Assembly: GCF_963259705.1 (NCBI RefSeq)
Contig: NC_081844.1
Location: 12,633,715 to 12,697,714, forward strand
Direction of reading: 5' to 3'
Origin: Myotis daubentonii
Lineage: Eukaryota > Chordata > Mammalia > Chiroptera > Vespertilionidae
Length of the DNA stretch: 64,000 nucleotides
Positions 21,144 through 31,682 of the stretch are shown here, in pieces; within the stretch, counting starts at the first letter, position 1; the number at the start of each line of letters is the position of its first letter. The notes under the pieces were generated by a model. That model searched no databases. It worked only from the letters and a program-made list of their open reading frames with translations, and had not been told where the DNA came from. The translations under genes and the position numbers were made by a program.

Positions 21144-23262
21144 TTTAATATTTTTTATTGATTAAGATATTACATATGTGTACCCTCTACCCCCCCCCCC
21201 CCCGCTCATCCCCTCACCCCCCCCCCCCCCCCCGTTGTCCGTGTCCATTGGTTAGGCCTATATGCTTGCATATAAGTCCTTTGGTTGATCTTTCCCCCTT
21301 GCCCCCACCCTCCCCTACCTTCCCTCCAAGGCCCGACAGTCCAATCAATGCCTCTCCGTCTCTGGATCAGTCCTTGTTCATCAGTTTATGTTGTTCATTA
21401 TATTCCACAAATGAGTGAGATCCTGTGGTATTTATCCGCTCTCCAGTTCCATCCATGCTGTGGCAAATGGTAAGAGTTCCTTTTTCTTCTTCCTCTTCTT
21501 AAAGAATACCTTTCAGCATTTCATATAATGCTGGTTTGGTGGTGATGAACTCCTTTAGCTTTTTCTTATCCGTGAAGCTCTTTATCTGACCTTCCATTCT
21601 GAATGATAGCTTTGCTGGGTAAAGTAATCTTGGTTGCAGGTTCTTGCTATTCATCTCTTTGAATATTTCTTGCCACTCTCTTCTGGCCTGCATGATTTCT
21701 GTTGAGAAATCAGCTGACAGTCGAATGGGTACTCCCTTGTAGGTAACTGACTGTCTTTCTCTTGCTGCTTTTAAGATTCTCTCTTTATCTTTTGCTCTTG
21801 GCATTTTAATTATGATGTGTCTTGGTGTGGTCCTCTTTGGATTCCTTTTGTTTGGGGTTCTCTGCGCTTCCTGGACTTTTAAGTCCATTTCTTTCACCAG
21901 GTAGGGGAAGTTTTCTGTCATTATTTCTTCAAAAAGGTTTTCAATATCTTGCCCTCTCTCTCCTTCTGGTACCCCTATAATTCTGATGTTGGTACGCTTG
22001 AAGTTGTCCCAGAGGTTCCTTACACTATCTTCATATTTTTTGAATCTCTTTTCTTTTTTCTTTTTCGGTTGGGTATTTTTTGTTTCTTTGTATTTCAAAT
22101 CTTTGACTTGATTCTTGGGATCCTCTTGTCTGCTGTTGGATCTCTGTAAATTATTCTTTATTTCAGTCAGTGTATGCTTAATTTCTAGTTGGTCCTTTTT
22201 CATGTCCTCCATGGTCTCACTATACTCCTTGAGGGATTCATTAAATTTATCGGCGGTTTCCATAAAATTCTTGAAAAACCTTATAAACATGGCCTTGAAC
22301 TCTATATCCAGTCGTTTGCTTTCCTCCGTTTCTGCCATTTGTGACCTTTTTCTTTGTCTCCGCATTTTGGCTGCTTCCCTGTGTTGATAGAGTGGCCCTG
22401 CGCGCCAGGTGTCCTGTAGGGCCCAGTGGCTCAGCCTCCCCAGTTACCTGGGGTAGACACTCTTGGTGCACTCTTGGTGCCTTGGTTGTTGTAGGATCAC
22501 TGGGAGGAATTGACCTCCAGGCCAATTGGCTGTGGGAATCAGCTGTGTCCGAAGTGGGAGAATGGTCCCCCTCTGACCACTGGGTACAGTGGCTCCTGGA
22601 TCTAAGGAGGTGCTAATTCAGCCCCTGCCTGAGGCCACACAGCAGGAGCCACGAAGAGGCTCAGCTGTGAAGCAATGCAAGCCGCTGCGGGGCCTTGGGC
22701 CTTCTCTTGGAAGTTCCGGGTCTGCCTGGCTGGGCTGTAGTTAGGTACATTCACATGCAAAAGCCTCTGCCGCAGCCTGGGTGGGGCGGGGTCTCAGGGA
22801 GTCAAAGGGCGGTGAAAGCAGCTATGGTGATTCTCCGCGGCCGGAGTCACGCGTCTCAGTGTCCCGGTAACGGCTGCAAGCACCTCTGAGGGAAAGCCGC
22901 CCTCAAGTTCTCCCGCTGCCGCCTGACAGACCAGCCTCTCCCCGTATGAGCCCTGGGTCCCCAGAGACCCGCTGGAACCGGAGTTCAGAGCAGTCGGGAG
23001 CTTGTGATTCAAAAAGACAGCCGCGTCCTCAGGCGCCACCCCCTTTCCGCGCGCAAACCGCCGCCGTACCTCTGCACTTCACCTCTGCAGCTCCTCTGGC
23101 TCTCAGCGTGCCCCTGTTTTCTTCTAGTTGTAGAAATTACACTCAGCCAGCCTTCCTGTTGTTCTGGACGATGTTTGCTCTGACCCTTGCGGCATTCTTC
23201 AATTGTTGTGTGAGGCGACAATTTCCCGGTGTTTATCTATGCCGCCATCTTAGTTTCTCTCC
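21144..23262 (-). mobile_element. Full-length HAL1 (half-L1) with intact ORF1
   Basis: On the minus strand it opens GGAGGAGAGAAACTAAGATG with a YY1-like word at the very 5' end, a roughly 900-bp GC-rich 5' UTR, then ORF1 (22365-21499). After ORF1 it jumps to L1 3'-terminal sequence (catggatggaactggagagc, ataatgaacaacataaactg), G-runs, and an aatcaataaaaaatatt end. There is no ORF2. Its 3' end differs from the other two HAL1 copies here. L1 enzymes would be needed in trans for mobility. Confidence 0.92.
21499..22365 (-). CDS. HAL1 ORF1 protein (L1 ORF1p-like RNA chaperone), intact
   Basis: 288 codons without interruption. L1 ORF1p binds element RNA as a coiled-coil trimer and is required for L1 mobility. 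Residues about 20-75 are heptad-rich (FMETADKFNESLKEY, KKDQLEIKHTLTEIK) and should form the coiled coil. An RRM-like domain follows (NIRIIGVPEGE at 126-136; [17 protein letters not shown] at 182-198), then the C-terminal domain (GVPIRLSADFSTE at 211-223; YPAKLSF at 249-255). The first Met gives MRRQRKRSQM; Met10 is an alternative start that aligns with the start of the older copy at 5883. Length is somewhat below the about 338 residues of human ORF1p. Whether it is expressed is unknown. Most likely a recent transposon protein, not a host gene. Confidence 0.9.
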   Translation of the reverse strand: MRRQRKRSQMAETEESKRLDIEFKAMFIRFFKNFMETADKFNESLKEYSETMEDMKKDQLEIKHTLTEIKNNLQRSNSRQEDPKNQVKDLKYKETKNTQPKKKKEKRFKKYEDSVRNLWDNFKRTNIRIIGVPEGERGQDIENLFEEIMTENFPYLVKEMDLKVQEAQRTPNKRNPKRTTPRHIIIKMPRAKDKERILKAARERQSVTYKGVPIRLSADFSTEIMQARREWQEIFKEMNSKNLQPRLLYPAKLSFRMEGQIKSFTDKKKLKEFITTKPALYEMLKGIL

Positions 23263-23278
23263 TCCAATACTCTTTTTT

Positions 23279-23530
23279 GGTATTTTATTATGGTGGTAAA
23301 AATATATGACATAAAATTTACCATTTTAACATGCATAATTCAGTGGCATATAAATATATTCACACTGTTGTGCAATCATCACGGTTATCTATTTCCAAAG
23401 CTTTTTCATGACCCCAAACAGAAACTCTGTGCCCGTTAAGTAATAGCTCTGCATTCCCCCTGCCCCCAGCCCTTTAAAACCTCAAATCTACGTTCTGTCT
23501 CTTTGAATTTGCCTGTACCTCGTATGATAT
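23279..23530 (-). mobile_element. Old L1 3' UTR
   Basis: The plus strand shows attatggtggtaaaaatatatg, aaatttaccattttaac, cacactgttgtgcaatcatc and gaccccaaacagaaactctg, the antisense of L1M-type 3' UTRs. The HAL1-Ves unit inserted at its left side. Confidence 0.75.
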
Positions 23531-23884
23531 CTGTCTTTTGTTTTATTAAAAACTTTACTAAGAGTTTTCATCATATAGGAAAATCACCATCACCAGTGTG
23601 ACAAGACCACATGTGGTATTTGAATCATCCTTAAAAGTTATGTGCATCATTCTGTCACTGCTACATTCAACATGGCTGCAAGCATTCGACACTTCAATAC
23701 ATGTTCTAATGCAATCATGTCTGAACATTTGCATTGTGAAATACATAGTATTTTATTATATTTGATATTTCTTTTTACTCCTCGGTTAAGGTGTTATCTT
23801 TTTAAAAAATTATGTATAGGTAGCTCAAATAAGCTATTCATTTCATTTTAGGTCAGTAAAGGGGCATTGTAAAATGTTTATTAT
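23531..23884. other. No feature recognised
   Basis: AT-rich; no named repeat or gene. It carries the target site of the next HAL1 at its right end. Confidence 0.35.
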
Positions 23885-23900
23885 AAAAAGTGGCACTGGG

Positions 23901-25288
23901 AGAAACCAAGATGACAGCATAGGGAAACACCGGAAATTGCTGCCTCACACAACCACTTCAAAAATTCAACTAAAAGACAAAACGGACATCATCCAGAACC
24001 ACTGAAAGTCTGGCTGAGTGGAAATTCTACAACTAGAAGGAAAGAGAAAAGCACACTGAGACTCAGAGGAGGTGTGGAAGTAAAGTGCAGAGGTACAGAG
24101 GTGCGTCCAGAAATGGCTGGCAACTGAGGACGTGGTTGTCTTTTTCAATCGGGAGGGAGTCAGAAGCTCCCGACTGAACTGAACTCCAGTTCCGGGCGAG
24201 TGTCTGGGGACCCAGACTCCTACAGGGAGAAACTGGACTGTCTGGCATAGGGCAGAACTCGAGGGTGGCTTTCTCTCAGAGGTGCTTGCAGCGATTACCG
24301 AGGGACACAGAGACCCGGGGCCTCTTAAGGCAAAGATTTGAAATACGAAGAAGCAAAAAACACCCAACCAGAAAAGCAAAATGAAAAAAGAATCCGAAAA
24401 TACGAAGATAGTGTAAGGAGCCTCTGGGACAGCTTCAAGCGTACCAACATCAGAATTATAGGGGTGCCAGAAGATGAGAGAGAGCAAGATATTGAAAACC
24501 TATTTGAAGAAATAATGACAGAAAACTTCCCCTACCTGGTGAAAGAAATAGACTTACAAGTCCAGGAAGTGCAGAGAACCCCAAACAAAAGGATCCAAAG
24601 AGGACCACACCAAGACACATCATCATTAAAATGCCAAGAGCAAAAGACAAAGAGAGAATCTTAAAAGCAGCAAGAGAAAAACAGTCAGTTACCTACAAGG
24701 GCGTACCCATACGACTGTTAGCTGATTTCTCAACAGAAACTATGCAGACCAGAAGGGAGTGGCAAGAAATATTCAAAATGATGAATAGCAAGAACCTACA
24801 ACCAAGATTACTCTACCCAGCAAAGCTATCATTTAGAATTGAAGGTCAGATAAAGAGCTTCACAGATAAGAAAAAGCTAAAGGAGTTCATCACCACCAAA
24901 CCAGTATTATATGAAATGCTGAAAGGTATCCTTTAAGAAGAGGAAGAAGAAAAAAAAGGTAAAGATACAAATTATGAACAACAAATACACATCTATCAAC
25001 AAGTGAATCGAAAAATCAAGTGAATAAATAATCTGATGAACAGAATAAACTGGTGAATATAATAGAATCAGGGGCATAGAAAGGGAGTGGACTGACAATT
25101 ATTGGGGGGAAAGGGATGTGGGGATGCGGGAAGAGACTGGAAAAAAATCGTGCACCTATGGATGAGGACAGTGGCGGGGGGGGGGAGTTAAGGGCAGAGG
25201 GTGGGGTGGGAAGCGGGTGGAGGGGAGCTATGGGGGAAAAAAAGAGGAACTACTGTAATAATCTGAACAATAAAGATTTAATTAAAAA
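23901..25288 (+). mobile_element. HAL1 element, internally deleted
   Basis: Begins agaaaccaagatgacagcat and ends ctgaacaataaagatttaatt plus A-tail, flanked by a perfect 16-bp duplication AAAAAGTGGCACTGGG (23885-23900, 25289-25304). At about 24334 the 5' UTR jumps straight into mid-ORF1, removing the late 5' UTR and the coiled-coil half. Its 3' UTR matches the copy at 4701-7051. Confidence 0.94.
24335..24936 (+). pseudogene. HAL1 ORF1 remnant, coiled-coil half deleted
   Basis: Enters ORF1 at the KYEEAKNTQPE region and retains the RRM-like part (TNIRIIGVPEDEREQDIENL). A 1-bp deletion near 24592 (ggatccaaag instead of ggaatccaaag) shifts the frame. The remainder is read in another frame through [25 protein letters not shown] and YPAKLSF to a TAA at 24934. 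Without the coiled coil and with the frameshift it cannot make a normal ORF1p. Confidence 0.87.
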
Positions 25289-25304
25289 AAAAAGTGGCAC
25301 TGGG

Positions 25305-26494
25305 CCCCGTGGGGCTGAAAATGAATAATTTCTCTCCTGCAGTCACTGACAAATGACCAGCAGGAGGAAACACGTCTCTGAGAGTGAGGTGCTGTTGACC
25401 AACTTTGAATACTGTCTGTGCTTACAATCTTACATAGCCAGCTCCACCTCCCAAACAGGAAATCCTCAAACCGTTGAACTGATTATCTCTTTGGTCACCA
25501 CTATTGGACTATTATGGTCTAACCAATGCAGTGAGGGAGGGACTTTTGCCCCTGTCCTCAACGTTGACTATTGCAATTACTATTATTTCTAACCTTAATG
25601 ATGGACTTAGGCATCCTAACAAAGTTCACTTCAGTTCAGTTCACATTGCACTTTTCCCTTCTGCAATAGTATATTACCGATGAAAATCTGTTCTTACCAC
25701 TTTAGTCTGCCTTTGTTTATCTTGACACATGGAAAGATTATTGTCTGGCCCATTTCTTATAAAGCATCACCTTGTTTTTTAAAAAAATCAGTGAATGCAG
25801 CACAAAGTGTCAGGCAGACTTGCTCACCTCTCAGTCATATGAAGCACTGCAGAAATGACCAGCAGTGGAAGAGTTGTATCTCAAACCTATTTAAATCCTC
25901 TGTCGAGACTTTATGAGAAACTATTCAAACAGAAAAAAAAAGCTGATGTGGATTTCAAAATAATTCAGCTATAATTTTGGAGAGACAGAGAGATGCCATT
26001 TTGAAAATGGGATAAACTCTATTATTAGTCACTCTCTTGGGAGGTAACAAAGGCAAAGAATTCAACTAAGATTAGAGCTAAGCAACTCCAGGGGGAACAG
26101 ACGTCGCCTCGGCCCTTTTCTGCTCTAGGTGACTGCAGTGGTTCTAAAACGTGGCACCAGGAGTTTAGAAACTCTTGGATTCCTCAGTTTCTGATTCTGC
26201 AGGTTTGGTGGGGCCTGTAAGCCTACATGTAGGTCTGATAGCAATCTCCCTTCGTTCTGAAATTATCTGCTGGGGAGAAAAGTTTTGGGCTGCTTCCTGG
26301 CAGCTCTCAGCTAAACTGTGGGAAGCCCCACTTTGTTTCTGATCACAATCCTGCTCCTTCCGGCTGGTAGTGAAGGTGGACGTGGGCAGGACGCCCTTGG
26401 CTGTCAGACTCTAGATCCCCAGTGTTTTTACTCCCGGAACACAAAAACTCGGCCTTGAATATGATACATCACTGTATACTCTTTGGTCCATTGT
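25305..26494. other. No gene; possible MER5-type relic
   Basis: Mostly unassigned. Around 26128-26230 cagtggttctaaaacgtgg followed by cagtttctgattctgcagg resembles MER5A, without clear ends. Confidence 0.35.
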
Positions 26495-26844
26495 TATAGG
26501 TTGAATTGTGTGCGCCCCCCCCCCCCCATGTGACCTGATAGGGTCTTTATAGAGGTAATCAGTTAAAAAAAAAGTTCATTAGTGTGAGCCCTAATCTAAT
26601 ACAACTAGTGTCCTTGTAAGGAAGCTTGGGCACAGGTACACACACAGGGAGAATGCCATGTGAACATGATGGCCACCTGTAAAACCAGGAGAAAGACCTG
26701 GAACAGATTCTCCTCAGAAGAAGCCAACCCTGCTGACACATGGATATTGGACTTCTAGCTTCCAGAGCTGGGAGACAATACATTTCTTTTGTTTAAGCTG
26801 CCCAGTCAGTGCCACTTTGCTGTGGCAGGTCCAGCAAATGAATA
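26495..26844 (+). mobile_element. MLT1 (MaLR) LTR
   Basis: ttgttataggttgaattgtg, a C-run, ctgatagggtctttatagagg, tagtgtccttgtaaggaag and the final tttgtttaagctgcccagtc follow the MLT1 order. Truncated or joined at the right to a Tigger element. Confidence 0.78.
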
Positions 26845-27177
26845 CAGTTTGACCTTTGAACAACATGGGGGTTAGGGGCACTAATACTCCACATAATCAA
26901 AAATCTACATAGAACTTAGGACTCCCCCCAAACTTTACACTAATAGCCTACTGTTGACCACGGAAACCTTACTGATAATATAAACAGTCCATTAGCTCTT
27001 ATTTTTGTATGTTCTATGTATTATATACTATATTCTTACAATAAAGTGAGCTAGAGAAAAGAAAATATTAAGAAAATCCTAAAGAAGAGAAAATACATTT
27101 ACAGTATTAATTGAAAAACCACACACACATATAGTGGACCCATGCAGTTCAAACCTGTGTTGTTCAAGGGTTAACTG
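26845..27177. mobile_element. Tigger-family DNA transposon, non-autonomous
   Basis: Terminal inverted repeats CAGTTTGACCTTTGAACAAC and mirrored gttgttcaagggttaactg, flanked by TA on both sides (26843-26844, 27178-27179), the Tc1/mariner/pogo target duplication. The 333-bp interior is AT-rich and non-coding. Confidence 0.88.
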
Positions 27178-27179
27178 TA

Positions 27180-27764
27180 CATCCACTTACTGCTGGAATT
27201 TTCCTTAGTCCCTACCCTCCTCTCCTGTCATCTGGCTTTTCCCTTTTCCTTCCTTCCCCCTCCCTTCTCTTTTGTTCCCTCCCTGGTCCCACTCCTATTT
27301 CAGCTTATTTCTTATGCACAACAGTTAGCTATTTCTTTGCTCCTGGTCTTCTAACCTCAACTCTCAGATGCTGTCCCCTCTCACCCTGTATATCTCAAGA
27401 TGTTTTTCTAAACAGGAGGTCCCTTTCCTAAGAAGAACTCTAGTGGCAGTTGTCAAGACAATGGCTTTTTTTTTTTTATCTGCTACACATAATTGTTTTT
27501 AAAGCTCTTGAGATTATTCTGATGCGCATACAGGCTTGAGAACCACTGCTCTAAAATGATTTGTGTCACTGATGCTCACCTGGAAGAATCCTGTGCCTAC
27601 ACAACATCAAGGACCTGTCATTCAAACCAAAATTCATGTGACCAACCCGCATTTGTAATGATGTTTGTATTCCTGAATCCTTTTGTAGAAAATGTACCAG
27701 CAGTAGCAGCAGCAGCAACAACAACAAGAAAAATCTTCATTTGAACTGGCATTGACAACTGTTA
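27180..27764. other. No gene; hAT-like end at 27415-27555
   Basis: The stretch ending attctgatgcgcatacaggcttgagaaccactg (27510-27550) looks like a MER5A right end. The rest is unassigned CT-rich sequence. Confidence 0.4.
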
Positions 27765-28122
27765 TGGACAGAACAGTATTCCCTCTAAATTTGTGTGTTG
27801 AAGCCCTGGACCCCCAATGTGATGGTGTATAGGGGTGGGGCCTTAAAGAGAGGATTACGTTAGAATGGATCTATATGCATGGGCTCTAATCTAGTATGAC
27901 TGGTGTCCTCATAAGAAGAGAAGATAAGGACACAGACATATACACAGAAGAAAGACCATACAGGGACACAGAAAAGGTGGCCACCTGCAAGAAAAGGAGA
28001 GAGGCCTCAGGAGAAATCAATCCTACTGATGTCTTAGACTTTCAGTTTCCAAATAAAATATCTGTTGTTTAAGCCACCCAGTGTGTGGTATTTTGTCATA
28101 TCAGGCTGAGAAAACTAATACA
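27765..28122 (+). mobile_element. MLT1 (MaLR) LTR
   Basis: Near-complete: ttatggacagaacagtattc, gttgaagccctggaccccc, aatgtgatggtgtatagggg, ctcataagaagagaagataagg, then AATAAA and tgtttaagccacccagtgtg, ending ctaataca. Old, non-coding. Confidence 0.88.
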
Positions 28123-28186
28123 ATAGCCAAGTCCAAAGCACTCTGCTGAAGTATAATGTGATTTTTTAAAAAAGAGAATGAAAATG

Positions 28187-28374
28187 TGCCCTGGCCAGTG
28201 TGATTCAGTTTGTAGGCCATTGTCCTGTGACTGAAAAGGTTGCTGATTCAATTCCTGGTCAGGGCACATGCCAGGGATGTGGGCTCAATCCCCGGTAGGG
28301 GGCATGCAGGAGGTACCTGATTGATGTTTCTCTCACATTGGTGTCTCCCTCTCTCTCAAAATCAATAAAAATAT
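28187..28374 (+). mobile_element. Ves SINE at the 5' boundary of an L1
   Basis: Forward Ves (gccctggccagtgtgattcag; gattcaattcctggtc; ctcacattggtgtc; aaaatcaataaaaat). Flanking repeats AAAAGAGAATGAAAATG (28170-28186) and AGAAAAGGAATGAAATG (28376-28392) resemble the duplication of the L1 that follows, so the SINE used the same site. Confidence 0.88.
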
Positions 28375-28389
28375 AAGAAAAGGAATGAA

Positions 28390-28868
28390 ATGGAGACAAG
28401 CAATTTATCAGATATAGAGTTCAAAGTAATGGCTATAAGAATGCTCAAAGAAATTAGAGACAATTACAAGGAACTTAGTGGGAACTATAACAGCATGAAA
28501 CAAGAAATAGAAACCATAAATAAGAATCAGTTAGAAATGAAGAATAACATATCTGACATCAAGCATACACTAGAATGATTAAAAAGTAGATCGAATGAGG
28601 CAGAATATCAAATCAGTGATTTGGAAGACAAAGTAAAAAACAAACAAACACCCAATTAGAGCAGCAAAAAGAAAAAAGAATTAAAAAGCAGGAGGGTAGT
28701 TTAAGGGACCTTTGGGACAACATGAAACATAACAATATCTGCATCATAGGGATGCCAGAAGGAGAAGAAGAAATAGAGCAGGAATAGAGAACCAATTTAA
28801 AGGAATAATGACAGAAAACTTCCCTTCCCTGGTGAGGGAAAGTCACACAAGTTCAGGAAGCAATCAAG
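28390..28868 (+). pseudogene. L1 ORF1 remnant
   Basis: An ATG at 28390 opens METSNLSDIEFKVMAIRML and reads 62 codons of coiled-coil-like sequence before a stop at 28576. Further on an RRM-like NICIIGMPEGEEE and ENFPSLV can be read with stops and shifts. The sequence then jumps to ORF2 without the C-terminal domain, an internal deletion. Confidence 0.8.
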
Positions 28869-30053
28869 ATGACCCCAAAGATACCCATAGTTATAAAGAA
28901 AAATAAGGCAATAAATAACTACCTATCAATAATCACCTTCAATGGAAATGCACTAAATGCTCCAATCAAAAGACATAGGCTAGCTGAATGGCTAAGAAAA
29001 CATGACCCATATATATGCTATCCACAAAAGAGCCACCTCAGAACAAAAGATTCACAAGACTGAAATTGAAGGGATGGAAAAAAAATTTCATGCAAATGGA
29101 AATAAAAAAAGAGCTGGTAGCAATACTCATATCTGACAAAATAAACTTCAAAACAAAGGCCATAACAAGAGCCAAGGAAGGACACTACATTATACTACAG
29201 GGATTGGTCCAACAAGTGGATATAATCCTGGTAAACATATATGCACACAACATACGAGCACCTAAATATCCAAAAAACAAACAAAAACAAACCTCTTGGA
29301 AGACTTTAAGGAAGAGATCAATAGCAATATAGTCATGGTAGAGAAATTTAACACCCCACTAACATCACTGAATAGATATACCAGACAAAAAAATCAAAAA
29401 GGAAATAATAGCCTTAAATGACACACTAGATCAGATGGATTTAATTGATATTTACAGAACATTTCATCCCAAAGCTACAGGATATACAATCTTCTCAAAT
29501 ACACATGGAACATTCTCAAAGATAGACCACATGTTAGGACACAAAATAAGTCTTAACAAATTCAAGAAGATTGAAATCATATCAAGCATCTTCTCAGATA
29601 ACAATGGCATTTAACTAGAAATTGACTATAAAAAATTCCAAAACTTTCAAACACATGGAGACCAAATAACTTATTAAACAATGAATGGATTACCAATGAG
29701 ATCACAGCAGAAATAAAAAACTTCCTGGACCAAATGAAAATGAACAGACAACCCAATATCTATGGCACACAGTAAAAGCAATTCTGAGAGGGAACTTCAT
29801 ACCATAACAGGCCTAACTCAAGAAACAAGAAAAAGCTCAAATAAACAAGCTAACCCTACAACTAAACTAATTAGAAAGGGAACAAGAAAAGCCCAGAGAA
29901 AGTATAAGGAAGGAAATAATTAAGATCAGAGCAGAAATAAATGACAGAGACTAAAAATCACAATGCAAAAGATCTATGAAACCAAGAGCTGGCTCTTTGA
30001 AAAGATAAGAATAATGAACCTTTAGCCAGACTCATCAATAAACAAAGAAAGAG
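28393..30053 (+). mobile_element. L1 LINE, segment 1 (ORF1 remnant and ORF2 start)
   Basis: Decayed L1 that opens near the ORF1 start and continues at 32591-33262 and 33655-35745 after removing an ERV and a Helitron. Its 3' duplication AAAAGAATGAAAATG (35746-35760) matches the sequence before the Ves at 28170-28186. The ORF1 3' half and the ORF1-ORF2 spacer are missing. Confidence 0.88.
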
Positions 30054-30961
30054 TGCCGGGGTCCAACCCCAGCAGGTCCAGGGGTCCCCAAAGGTGTGGA
30101 CGGAGTCGGCGAAGAAGGAAGGACACGGAGACAGTGTTCAGTTGATCAGCAGCCTAGCCAGGATCTCTAGCCAGGACCTCCAGCCAAGTTCTGTTCAGGT
30201 TCTCCAGCGAAGTTCTGGTTAGGATCTCCAGCCCGGTTCTGTAGCCATGTTCCCTCGCTAGGTTCTCCAGCCAGGTTCTGTCCAGGCTCTCCAGTCAGGT
30301 TCAGTGTCCAGGTTCCAGTCAGGTTCTCCTGCCAATCTCTGTAGTCAGGTTCAGTCCAGGATCCCCTGCCATGTTCTCCCGCTAGGCTCTGTCTCTAGGC
30401 TCGGAGGCCAGTCCCTCTCCAGGATCCTCCAGCATGCTCTCTCCAGCGAAGTTCTTCTGTCTCTAGAGAACGTTCTGTGTAGGTTCTGTGCCTAGGCTCT
30501 GTCTCTCTTGGTCCTGTCTTCCAAGCCCTGTGTTCCTAGTTCTGTGTTCTGAGTTCTGTCTTCTGAATTCTGTCTCATGAGTTCTGTCTTGTTGATTCTG
30601 TTCTAAGTTCTGTGTGTTTCTGTCTTGTTACAACTGTATTTATACCAGTTGATTCAATCCTATCAATCTCTATTACAAAGGTTAGGGCGTTTCTTATCTC
30701 CATTTCAGGGAGAAAAGATTATGTAGTTTAAGCATGATTGTTCGTAGTTAAAGGGATTAATTACCCGCCTGGCACTTAGTTGAGGGGTTTTATTCCCTCC
30801 CTAACTTCAGGGGAAAATCCCTACCTGGGGAAAACAACCTTTCTCAGAGAGGTGACCTTGGTTAAAACACATAGTGCCAAGAAGGTGAGCAAACATATTA
30901 AGAACCGTATGCCATATATGCCAGGTCCCTTGAAACAGCAAGGATGGACCGGCTCCTGGCA
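30054..30961 (-). repeat. 3' LTR of the ERV
   Basis: Minus-strand TGCCAGGAGCCGGTCC to GGACCCCGGCA. A TATAAATA box is mirrored at 30637-30644, dividing about 315 bp of U3 from a long R-U5 of about 590 bp. The R-U5 is made of degenerate units around ggttctccagccaggttctg. No AATAAA downstream was seen. Confidence 0.95.
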
Positions 30962-31682
30962 AATTCCCCCTTTTTTATTTTTTAAAAGCAAGCATTAAAA
31001 AGAAAAACCTCAAATGCTCTCTTATATCCATTTTAAGAGTAGGATTGGTGCTTTCCGCTATTACCTGAGTCCTGATCTATCATCCCAGGGAGAGCTTGCC
31101 AATCCTGCACTTTCCCAGGGTAGAAAGGCTGCAGTGGGGTTAAGGATAAGGCTCCTTGGGCCTACCTTCTCCCATGCCTCTACATTTACCTTTCCGGCAC
31201 CTTTCCTTCCTCAGAAAAGCATGGACGTATTTCTTGTATAAAATGTTCCATCTGACTGGGAGTAACCTTAATTCCTCTGGTAGCAAGCATATGTTAAAAG
31301 ATCAATACAGAGCCTTTTTTCTTTAGACTCAGTATGGCACATCTTCTTAATCTAAAGATCAATACAGAGTCTTCTTTCTTTGGACTCAGTATGGCACATC
31401 TTCTTAATCTAAATTCTGTACTATCCACCTTCTTACCCTATTTATCCTCTATAGGGGGGTCTGTAGCACCCTGGTGGAGTCCTATCCGTCCCGAGCGTGG
31501 GGGTTCTCAATGGGGGGGGGGCTTACCTATGGGAATCCTGTTCCAGGGGTTCCCAAAGGTGTGGACAGAGTCGGCGAAAACTATCCACCCTCTTCCTATG
31601 GTGGAGTCCGATCTGTCCCGAGAGTGGGGCTTACCAAGGGGAATGCGGGGCTTACCTAAGGGAACCCTGTTCGGGCGCCAGA
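30962..31682 (-). other. ERV interior: PBS, non-coding spacer, PPT
   Basis: Contains a 57-bp direct tandem duplication (31299-31355 and 31356-31412). Near the PBS there is a second copy of an LTR-edge word (ccaggggttcccaaaggtg at about 31543-31561) and a repeated gtggagtccnatcngtcccgag motif. These suggest repeated template jumps during past reverse transcription. No open frame with retroviral domains. Confidence 0.85.

Noticed and set aside
30304..30495. 63-codon frame present identically in both LTRs
   Set aside because: It is antisense to the LTR and duplicated only because the LTRs are; no domain.
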